Shown here: positions 1 to 4,213 of the stretch, piece after piece
Numbering within the stretch: the stretch's first letter is position 1
How the letters are laid out: each line of letters opens with the position of its first letter
Source: Acidobacteriota bacterium
Lineage (GTDB): Bacteria > Acidobacteriota > UBA6911 > JACQSX01
Direction of reading: 5' to 3'
Assembly: GCA_016199665.1 (NCBI GenBank)
Contig: JACQGG010000194.1
Location: forward strand, 1-5,225
DNA length: 5,225 bases
Notes under the pieces: model-generated
Seen by the model: the letters and a program-made list of their open reading frames with translations, nothing else
Told to the model about the DNA's origin: nothing
The model's database searches: none
Program-made: the position numbers and the translations under genes

Positions 1-100
1 CCTCACTGCCGGGTGCACCCTGACCAAACAGCGGAGCAGATGCAATGATAAGCACCAGCACTAGACAACCCAGACCCAGACCCCGAAATAAATCCTTCAT
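1..100 (-). CDS. N-terminus of an exported protein (partial, runs off left edge)
   Basis: Reading leftward from an ATG at 100-98 gives 33 open codons to the window edge. The peptide begins MKDLFRG, continues with a hydrophobic core of about 15 residues (LGLGCLVLVLIIASA) and then PLFGQGAPGSE. This is a classical Sec signal peptide: short charged n-region, hydrophobic h-region, and a likely signal-peptidase I cleavage near LFG|QG. No lipobox cysteine lies at the expected place; the only Cys is inside the hydrophobic core. A purine-rich Shine-Dalgarno at 105-113 supports the start. The mature part lies outside the window, so function cannot be assigned beyond periplasmic or secreted. The gene is preceded by almost 590 bp without another gene, rich in palindromes, which suggests it is individually and strongly regulated. 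The start and export signal are well supported; identity is unknown. Confidence 0.72.
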   Translation of the reverse strand, partial: MKDLFRGLGLGCLVLVLIIASAPLFGQGAPGSE

Positions 101-104
101 GACT

Positions 105-113
105 CTCCCCTCC
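105..113 (-). promoter_or_regulatory. Shine-Dalgarno of the exported-protein gene
   Basis: On the minus strand the sequence GGAGGGGAG lies four bases before the ATG at 100. It is a strong anti-SD match. It is the main evidence, with the signal peptide, that the short edge ORF is a real gene. Confidence 0.7.
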
Positions 114-321
114 AATGGGCGCCTTGCCACTCACTCAACTGAACCACAACTCCGGATTTCGATCGGCCCACGCGGCCCGAATCCGCTTTCCAGCAACTCA
201 CAGACGAAAGAAATAAATGCATGCTATGCTCACCACACTTGCTACTGAATCTTGGGCTTTGGGCTGCCCCAGGGCCAGCCATCCCCCCAGTGTCACCAAG
301 GTAAACCGGATCCTACCATAG

Positions 322-337
322 TGTGATTTAAATCACA
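322..337. promoter_or_regulatory. CRP/FNR-family operator, proximal copy
   Basis: TGTGATTTAAATCACA is a perfect 16-bp palindrome and matches the CRP consensus TGTGA-N6-TCACA at all ten defined bases. It also resembles FNR-class sites (TTGAT-N4-ATCAA) except for the second base of each half. The sequence identifies the protein family (CRP/FNR superfamily), not which member. Its centre (329.5) is about 230 bp upstream of the exported-protein ATG. If a regulator acted here as a class II activator (centre at -41.5), transcription would start near 288 on the minus strand; only a weak -10 candidate (TACCTT, 303-298) lies near there. Confidence 0.65.
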
Positions 338-342
338 AAGTG

Positions 343-358
343 TTTTTTTTAAAAAAAA
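343..358. repeat. T8A8 tract between the two operators
   Basis: Eight T followed by eight A form a perfect 16-bp AT palindrome located 5 bp past the proximal operator and 29 bp before the distal one. Such tracts are intrinsically curved or flexible and can serve as UP elements or architectural-protein sites. As a terminator it has no GC stem, so that reading is weak. Confidence 0.55.
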
Positions 359-387
359 TTCCCCAACACACGGCCGACATATCACAA

Positions 388-403
388 TGTGATTTAAATC
401 ACA
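388..403. promoter_or_regulatory. CRP/FNR-family operator, distal copy
   Basis: This is a second exact copy of TGTGATTTAAATCACA, centred 66 bp from the first. An extra TCACA half-site at 382-386 precedes it, so 381-393 reads as an additional inverted repeat ATCACA-A-TGTGAT. A degenerate third full site (11 of 16 matches) is visible at 424-439. Repetition of an exact palindrome in non-coding DNA is strong evidence for a dimeric transcription factor operator. The likely target is the minus-strand gene beginning at 100. Confidence 0.65.
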
Positions 404-494
404 CGCTTTGAGGCCGCAACAAGTAGGATTCAGCTCACAAATATTTTTTCTAGGCTCTTGAAAGACGGCTAAATCGTTCCGACAACCCGCCTTA

Positions 495-511
495 GGCAAA
501 GAAGGTGCCAA
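495..511 (-). promoter_or_regulatory. Sigma-54-like -24/-12 sequence
   Basis: On the minus strand, TTGGCACCTTCTTTGCC matches the sigma-54 consensus YTGGCACGRNNNTTGCW at the essential -24 GG, the following CAC, and the -12 TTGC, with exact spacing. It would start transcription near 484, leaving a leader of about 380 nt before the exported-protein gene, with both CRP/FNR palindromes inside the transcribed leader. That geometry is unusual, so the site is only a candidate. Confidence 0.35.
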
Positions 512-620
512 TGCAAGATGCCGTACCGGGCTAATTGTGTAACCCGCTCATGCGTAAGAGAATGCAGCCTTACGAGGCAAGACGAACTCCGAAAACAATG
601 GCGGCCGCCCGCAACCTTGC

Positions 621-634
621 GTCAATGCATTGAC
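621..634. promoter_or_regulatory. 14-bp perfect palindrome, candidate operator
   Basis: GTCAATGCATTGAC is a perfect dyad. It overlaps by one base the inverted repeat CGCAA-CC-TTGCG at 610-621. A TTGACA hexamer (630-635) lies in its right half, but no good -10 follows on the plus strand. It differs from the two CRP/FNR-type sites, so a different regulator would be expected. Confidence 0.3.
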
Positions 635-688
635 ACAATTGCCATTCCCTTGACTTAACGCCTCGATCCACAAATCGCGTTTGCGGGA

Positions 689-1636
689 CTAAGCACTCGC
701 TTGGTTCAACAGCTCCGTTGAAGCGTCGTCGAGTTGGAGTCTGGTCGCCCCGATCAGATCATTCAATTGGACCAGGCTGGTAGCGCTGGCAATGGGGGCT
801 GTAATGCTTGCACGCGAGATGAGCCAGGCGAGGGAAACTTGCGCCGGAGTCGCATTGTATTGTCCTGCGATCTGATCCAGGGCCGTGAGGATCCTGAATC
901 CCCGGTCATTGAGATACTTCCTGACCCTCTCGCCCCGGGCGCTCTTTGACAAATCACTTTCCGACCGGTACTTGCCTGTGAGGAATCCGCTGCCCAAAGA
1001 GAAGTAGCTGATTACCCCCAGCCCTTCCGCCTGGCAGAGGCGTTCTAGCTTCGATTCATACTCGGCGCGATCATAGAGGTTATACAGAGGTTGCAGGCTC
1101 TGATAACCGGGACACCCCCGCTGCCGGCTGATCTGCTGCGCTTGAGCCAACCGTTCCGCGCTGTAGTTTGACGCGCCAATGGCCCTGACTTTTCCCTGCC
1201 GGATCAAATCGGCATAGGCCTGGAGAGTTTCTTCCATCGGCGTCTCCAGATCGTCGGTATGAGACTGGTAGAGGTCGATGGTGTCGGTTTGCAGGCGGCG
1301 GAGGGAGTCCTCCACTGCCCGAAAAATGTACGATCTTGACAGGCCCTTCTGATCTGGGCCCATTTCTTTTCCGACCTTTGTGGCAACCAGGACATTTTTC
1401 CGGTTGCCGGTTCGCTTCAACCATTTTCCAATGATGGTTTCCGACTCGCCTCCCTTGTTGCCCGCAACCCACGTCGAATAGGCATCGGCGGTGTCAATGA
1501 GATTAAACCCGGACGAGACGAACGCATCCAGCAGCTTGAATGATGTCGGCTCATCGACAGTCCATCCAAATACATTCCCTCCAAAGGCCAGCGGGGCAGT
1601 TTCCAGTCCGGAATTTCCGAGCCTGCGCTTTCTCAT
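689..1636 (-). CDS. Aldo/keto reductase (NAD(P)H-dependent oxidoreductase)
   Basis: This 315-residue cytosolic protein is a full-length aldo/keto reductase with a TIM-barrel fold, and would reduce aldehydes or ketones to alcohols with NAD(P)H. The N-terminus MRKRRLGNSGLETAPLAFGG is typical of the family. The catalytic tetrad is complete, numbered from the chosen start: D48 and Y53 in IDTADAYS, K87 in VATKVG, and H126 in DLYQSHTDD. Also present are the GASN motif near 155, QPLYNL near 182-187, the SLGSGFLTGKY cofactor loop and the C-terminal IASATSLVQLNDL nucleotide-binding segment. An ATG at 1651 would add five residues (MEKER) but lacks a Shine-Dalgarno; the ATG at 1636 has GGAG nine bases before it and gives the usual family N-terminus. 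The substrate cannot be read from sequence; bacterial relatives are often annotated as general aldehyde or detoxifying reductases. It stands alone, with gene debris upstream. Confidence 0.93.
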   Translation of the reverse strand: MRKRRLGNSGLETAPLAFGGNVFGWTVDEPTSFKLLDAFVSSGFNLIDTADAYSTWVAGNKGGESETIIGKWLKRTGNRKNVLVATKVGKEMGPDQKGLSRSYIFRAVEDSLRRLQTDTIDLYQSHTDDLETPMEETLQAYADLIRQGKVRAIGASNYSAERLAQAQQISRQRGCPGYQSLQPLYNLYDRAEYESKLERLCQAEGLGVISYFSLGSGFLTGKYRSESDLSKSARGERVRKYLNDRGFRILTALDQIAGQYNATPAQVSLAWLISRASITAPIASATSLVQLNDLIGATRLQLDDASTELLNQASA

Positions 1637-1868
1637 TCTTTCTTTCTCCATCGGTCTGGCAGGCGTCCATCACAGCCCGAGCTGAACGATGCGGCTGCCA
1701 CTTCATCCCTGCGGGCTTGTGCCCGACCAAGATTTATCTTCGCCATTCATTCTGACACAGAATCCCGCTGGAGCTCCCCTGGAGTTGCAACCGCAGACCT
1801 GGGGGTCAACCCAGGAAATTCAAACGGCGTCCGATGGAGTATTTTCCCCGTGAGTGAATGGTCCTGGC
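1637..1868. other. Intergenic region upstream of the reductase
   Basis: No gene was recognised in these 232 bp. A minus-strand ORF (1986-1747) passes through it but encodes nothing recognisable and overlaps the HAD remnant. Small dyads are visible: CGGGC-TTGT-GCCCG at 1712-1725, AAGAT-TT-ATCTT at 1729-1740, and CCTGGG/CCCAGG at 1798-1815. None is followed by a T run. One of the first two could lie in the reductase promoter, but no convincing -35/-10 pair was found. Confidence 0.45.
1646..1649 (-). promoter_or_regulatory. Shine-Dalgarno deciding the reductase start
   Basis: GGAG on the minus strand, nine bases before the ATG at 1636, favours that codon over the upstream ATG at 1651, which overlaps the SD itself and has no purine-rich sequence before it. 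Confidence 0.5.
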
Positions 1869-2612
1869 TCAGTGCAGTCTGCGACCGCTGCGGCGACCGC
1901 ATAGCAGAATCATCTGTTCGCACAGCAGGCCGGCGATCCAGGACTTCCCCGATTTCGGGTCCCCGGCCACCAGCACACTGCGCCACTGCAGGGCGAGCTC
2001 CAGCTTCTGGCCGTCGTCGGTGCAGCCAAGGATTAAACGCCGGCGCTTTGCCCCCTCCAATGGCAAGCGCGGCTGTGGTTGGGCAATCTTCTGGCGGATA
2101 TAGGCGGCCACGGCAGAAGGACCGGCGCCTTCAAGGGTTTCGTCCGCTACGGCTTTAAGACGCGCGCTGCCCCAGCCGACCGCCACGCCAACTTCACATA
2201 TGCCAAGCAACTCGTGGTCATTCTCGGCATCACCGATCGCGATCGCGTTGTGCGCCGACAGGCGCAAAGCCGTCAGCGCTTCCCGCAGGCCGGTCGCTTT
2301 GCTGATGGACTGCGGCAGCACCATCAAACGTCCCCGGTTGAACAGAATGACCAGCGGCAATTCCAGCTCGCGGATCACGGGAAGAATGCGCCAGGCGTCG
2401 TCCGCGTTTGCTTCCACAACGCACTCGCCAGTGGTCACCCCAATGCCCCGGCGCTCAAGCTCCTGCAGGAAGACCTCCGGCGGGGGATGACCGAGCGCCG
2501 TGGAGCGCCCGCTCTCAGGAAACACCAGTAACGCGCCGTTCTCGGCAACAATGGCATCGACGAAACGCAAGTCTCCGATTTCGCGCCGCAGTTCACGCAC
2601 AATGCGGCCGGT
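1869..2612 (-). pseudogene. HAD hydrolase / P-loop ATPase protein, both ends missing
   Basis: The longest open stretch, from a GTG at 2600, encodes 243 residues. The preceding codons (2612-2601, T-G-R-I) restore the HAD motif II region TGR. Visible in order are: VAENGALL (residues 18-25), a cap-like region, the motif III lysine in PQSISKATGL (K101), motif IV GDAENDHELL (123-132), and a Walker A P-loop GDPKSGKS (213-220) in VLVAGDPKSGKSWIAGLL. In relatives as I recall them, an N-terminal Cof-type HAD phosphatase starts with a DYDGT nucleophile motif and is followed by a long HerA-like ATPase domain. Here the nucleophile-bearing N-terminus is absent, because the sequence upstream of 2612 is a P-type ATPase on the other strand. 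The ATPase domain stops about 23 residues after the P-loop in an unrelated-looking tail (CGRRSGRRLH). It cannot be an active phosphatase or a complete ATPase. No SD precedes the GTG. I infer a remnant rather than a minimal gene. Confidence 0.75.
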
Positions 2613-2832
2613 TGGACAAGAGATCCTTGATCCTGCTCGACGATAACTTCGCCACGATCGTTGCCGCGGTGCAGGAGGGACGGGTCATCTACGACAACAT
2701 TCGGAAGTTTATCAAGTATCTGATGACGACCAACGCGGCGAACTGTGGGTCATGCTGCTGGCCCCTTTCCTGGGAATGCCGCTTGCGCTGCTTCCAGTAC
2801 AGATTCTGTGGATTAATCTTGGGTGGGACGGC
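2612..2832 (+). pseudogene. P-type cation ATPase fragment (M5-M6 region), frameshifted
   Basis: From 2612 the plus strand reads LDKRSLILLDDNFATIV, then AAVQEGRVIYDNIRKFIKYLMTTN, which is the conserved stretch between the P domain and transmembrane helix M5 of P2-type cation ATPases (the SERCA/PMR1/CtpF-like group). At 2735-2740 the frame breaks. The continuation, in the frame starting GAA at 2740, reads ELWVMLLAPFLGMPLALLPVQILWINL. Restoring one G (GCGGGCGAA instead of GCGGCGAA) would rejoin the two. The family's WINLVTDG becomes WINLGWDG, and homology ends near 2832. The actuator domain, the DKTGT phosphorylation loop, the nucleotide-binding domain and helices M7-M10 are all missing. This is a decayed relic of about 220 bp that cannot transport ions. 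It is embedded between minus-strand features and has no start signal. Confidence 0.82.
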
Positions 2833-2871
2833 GAAAGGGTCGTGCGACTTGGCAATAGTCTCCCAGGGCAT

Positions 2872-3339
2872 CTATTTCGAGTGTGCAACCGCCACTTCGG
2901 AATGGACCGTCGGTTTGACCACGAGAACCTGGCAGGGCGCATGGCGCAGCAGTTGCTCTGCAGTGCTGCCCATGACAACCCGAGCCCAGCCTCTACGGCC
3001 GTGTGTGCCAACAACAAGCAGATCTGCTTCGATCCTTTTCGCGAACCGGGCGATTTGGCTGGCCGGGGAGCCGCGCAGCACGGCAGTCTCAATCGTTAAG
3101 TCCTGTTCCTTGTTCTCCGGGATCAGTGCCTCCAGGCGCTGCTTACCTTCGTCGCAAAGCCGGCCGGCCAGTGCCTCTACCTCTCCAACCGCTTCAGGAT
3201 CGCCCGTGGCCGGCAATTCAACGACGTGCAACAGGTGCAGGGTGGCTTTGCTTTCGAGGGCAAGGGACAGCGCCGTTTCCAGCGCAATGAGCGACGCCTC
3301 CGAGAAATCAGTGGCCATGACGATGTTATTTACATTCAT
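2872..3339 (-). CDS. Universal stress protein, single UspA domain
   Basis: This 155-residue cytosolic protein consists of one UspA domain, the usual length for the family. MNVNNIVMATDFSEAS at the start contains the conserved first strand and D11. The C-terminal part has the ATP-binding signature G-x2-G-x9-G-S (G111, G114, G124, S125, in VVGTHGRRGWARVVMGS), followed by TAEQLLRHAPCQVLVVK. The intact motif places it among ATP-binding USPs, which typically bind ATP and support survival in stasis, hypoxia or energy limitation. An upstream GTG/ATG-type start at 3378 would add 13 residues, but a perfect AGGAGG five bases before the ATG at 3339 fixes the start. The last residues (TVHSEVAVAHSK) form a short extension past the domain. 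It is divergent from the HPF-CSD gene, with a candidate sigma-54 promoter just upstream. The ATPase relic lies about 40 bp beyond its stop. Confidence 0.93.
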   Translation of the reverse strand: MNVNNIVMATDFSEASLIALETALSLALESKATLHLLHVVELPATGDPEAVGEVEALAGRLCDEGKQRLEALIPENKEQDLTIETAVLRGSPASQIARFAKRIEADLLVVGTHGRRGWARVVMGSTAEQLLRHAPCQVLVVKPTVHSEVAVAHSK

Positions 3340-3344
3340 AGGCG

Positions 3345-3350
3345 CCTCCT
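3345..3350 (-). promoter_or_regulatory. Shine-Dalgarno deciding the USP start
   Basis: A perfect AGGAGG on the minus strand sits five bases before the ATG at 3339, which rules out the longer start at 3378. Confidence 0.8.
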
Positions 3351-3361
3351 TCCCCGAAGTC

Positions 3362-3378
3362 AGCAAATTGAAAACCAA
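3362..3378 (-). promoter_or_regulatory. Candidate sigma-54 promoter of the USP gene
   Basis: Minus-strand TTGGTTTTCAATTTGCT keeps the essential -24 GG and the -12 TTGCT at exact sigma-54 spacing, but lacks the CAC after GG. Transcription would begin near 3351, leaving about 12 nt that just include the AGGAGG. The match is weaker than the one before the HPF-CSD gene; the mirror-image arrangement raises its plausibility. Confidence 0.4.
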
Positions 3379-3389
3379 TCTTCTTGTCT

Positions 3390-3492
3390 CTGGTATGGAG
3401 GATTAGGGAATCGCTGCGGTGAAAATCCACTGTTGGGCTGGAGATATCCCGCAGGTGCGCAAGATTTCCTATGTCCGCCTGTGGGCGGCGAC
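3390..3492. promoter_or_regulatory. Structured divergent intergenic core (possible activator site or riboswitch relic)
   Basis: Between the two divergent candidate promoters lie several dyads: CTGCGG (3414-3419) with CCGCAG (3449-3454), enclosing TCCA/TGGA (3426-3429 and 3439-3442), and an imperfect dyad GTC-CGCC-tgtg-GGCG-GC-GAC at 3473-3492. The latter is centred near -68 relative to the predicted HPF-CSD start, a plausible place for a sigma-54 enhancer-binding protein. The plus strand also carries AGGGAA (3405-3410), GGTGAAAATCC (3418-3428) and CCCGC (3448-3452) in the order seen in the cobalamin riboswitch core, but with wrong spacing and a poorly pairing stem. The region's role is unresolved. 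Confidence 0.3.
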
Positions 3493-3523
3493 AATCGTCT
3501 AAGGAAGCCGTCCTTACTTTCGA

Positions 3524-3539
3524 TTGGTACGGTTGTTGC
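3524..3539 (+). promoter_or_regulatory. Sigma-54 (-24/-12) promoter of the HPF-CSD gene
   Basis: TTGGTACGGTTGTTGC matches YTGGCACGRNNNTTGC at every defined base except one (T for C after GG). The invariant GG (3526-3527) and GC (3538-3539) are exactly spaced. Counting 12 bases past the GC predicts a start near 3551, giving a 24-nt leader that contains the GAGGTG Shine-Dalgarno. The position relative to the gene is ideal, which is why I trust it more than the other sigma-54-like matches in this window. Confidence 0.68.
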
Positions 3540-3560
3540 GAACTACCGGCAAAGAGAAAC

Positions 3561-3566
3561 GAGGTG
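3561..3566 (+). promoter_or_regulatory. Shine-Dalgarno deciding the HPF-CSD start
   Basis: GAGGTG lies eight bases before the ATG at 3575. The alternative in-frame start at 3524 would sit inside the predicted promoter and has no SD, so it is discarded. Confidence 0.7.
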
Positions 3567-3574
3567 AAGCACTC

Positions 3575-4192
3575 ATGAGGATCCCGATGCAGGTCACATT
3601 CCGCAACTTAAGTTATTCGGACGCAGTCGCGGCAAGAGTCCAGCGCGAGGCAACCAAGCTTGGTACCTTTTATCAACGCATCCTGGGATGCCGTGTCCTG
3701 GTCGAAGTCCCTCACCGGCATCATGTCGTGGGCAACCCATTCCACATTCGCGTCGATTTGACGCTTCCAGGCGGAACGGTCGTGGTCAACCAGGCGCCCA
3801 GCTTGTACGCCAGTGGGCAGAGATCGGAGATGGAGGAACATACCAAGTCAGACGAAGTCGCCGCTTCGCACAAGTGCCTGGATGTGGCTTTGCGCGAAGC
3901 CTTTAACGCGGCGCGAAGACGCCTGCAGGATTATGCCCGATGCCAGCGCGGCGATGTCCAGGTCGCGGAACGCCCTTTGCGCGGCCATGTCAGCCGCCTA
4001 TTTCCGCAAAAGGGATACGGCTACATCAAGACCGCCGATGCCGAGGAAATCTATTTCCACCGGAACAGCGTTCTAGAGGGGCGCTTCAAGGATCTGACCG
4101 TGGGATCGGAGGTGATTTTCGCCGAAGAGCAAGGGGAACAGGGGCCTCAGGCAAGCACGGTTCGGGCGTCAGGCCGCCATCCCGGACATTGA
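3575..4192 (+). CDS. HPF/RaiA ribosome-hibernation domain fused to a cold-shock domain
   Basis: This 205-residue protein has two parts. Residues 5-125 (MQVTFRNLSYSDAVAARV at the start, then LVEVPHRH, HIRVDLTLPGGTVVVN and ALREAFNAARRRLQDY) have the beta-alpha-beta-beta-beta-alpha pattern of HPF/RaiA proteins, which bind the 30S decoding region and silence ribosomes under stress. Residues 136-197 (GHVSRLFPQKGYGYIKTADAEEIYFHRNSVLEG and onward) form a cold-shock domain: KGYGYI is RNP1 (canonical KGFGFI), EIYFHRNSV is RNP2, and DLTVGSEVIF is the last strand. The C-terminal dimerisation domain of long HPF is absent and the RNA-binding CSD takes its place. I infer a hibernation factor with extra RNA affinity, active when growth stops. 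It has a predicted sigma-54 promoter and short leader of its own, diverges from one USP gene and converges on another with a 21-bp gap. Relatives are usually annotated as HPF/RaiA-family ribosome-associated protein. Confidence 0.92.
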   Translation: MRIPMQVTFRNLSYSDAVAARVQREATKLGTFYQRILGCRVLVEVPHRHHVVGNPFHIRVDLTLPGGTVVVNQAPSLYASGQRSEMEEHTKSDEVAASHKCLDVALREAFNAARRRLQDYARCQRGDVQVAERPLRGHVSRLFPQKGYGYIKTADAEEIYFHRNSVLEGRFKDLTVGSEVIFAEEQGEQGPQASTVRASGRHPGH

Positions 4193-4213
4193 TCGGCAGG
4201 CGTGGAGATTGCG

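Larger units (their letters stand above)
101..688. other. Long intergenic regulatory region, no gene seen
   Basis: These 588 bp lie between the end of the aldo/keto reductase gene and the start of the exported-protein gene; both are on the minus strand. Small ORFs exist in several frames, but none has a good start signal or recognisable protein. The region is AT-rich around 320-460 compared with the flanking genes. It contains two identical 16-bp CRP/FNR-type palindromes, a T8A8 block, a 14-bp palindrome at 621-634, a 5-bp-arm inverted repeat at 610-621, a small dyad CGTAAG/CTTACG at 553-558 and 569-574, and a sigma-54-like sequence at 495-511. No hairpin followed by a T run was found after the reductase stop, so no intrinsic terminator is called. 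Confidence 0.7.

Noticed and set aside
293..511. 72-codon minus-strand ORF across the twin palindromes
   Set aside because: It uses a TTG start with no Shine-Dalgarno. Its repeated CDLNH peptide simply reflects translation of the two identical operators, and the product resembles nothing known.
518..658. 46-codon plus-strand ORF starting MPYRANC
   Set aside because: The SD (AAGGTG) is poorly spaced, the composition (many Arg and Cys) is typical of shadow ORFs, and it runs through the 621-634 palindrome. There is no support for expression.
630..658. Sigma-70 promoter with TTGACA on the plus strand
   Set aside because: The -35 is perfect, but no acceptable -10 lies 16-18 bp downstream and the next gene on this side reads the other way.
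1080..1472. 130-codon minus-strand ORF inside the reductase gene
   Set aside because: It is a shadow in an alternative frame of the intact aldo/keto reductase.
1712..1725. CGGGC-TTGT-GCCCG hairpin as a terminator
   Set aside because: The stem is only 5 bp and no T run follows on either strand.
1747..1986. 79-codon minus-strand ORF overlapping the end of the HAD remnant
   Set aside because: It has no recognisable domain and does not continue the P-loop protein in a shifted frame in any way I can match to the family. It is probably fortuitous.
2408..3406. 332-codon plus-strand ORF as one large protein
   Set aside because: Only the middle (about 2612-2737) is ATPase-like. The ends are antisense to the HAD remnant and to the clearly real USP gene, so it is a chance open frame joined to the relic.
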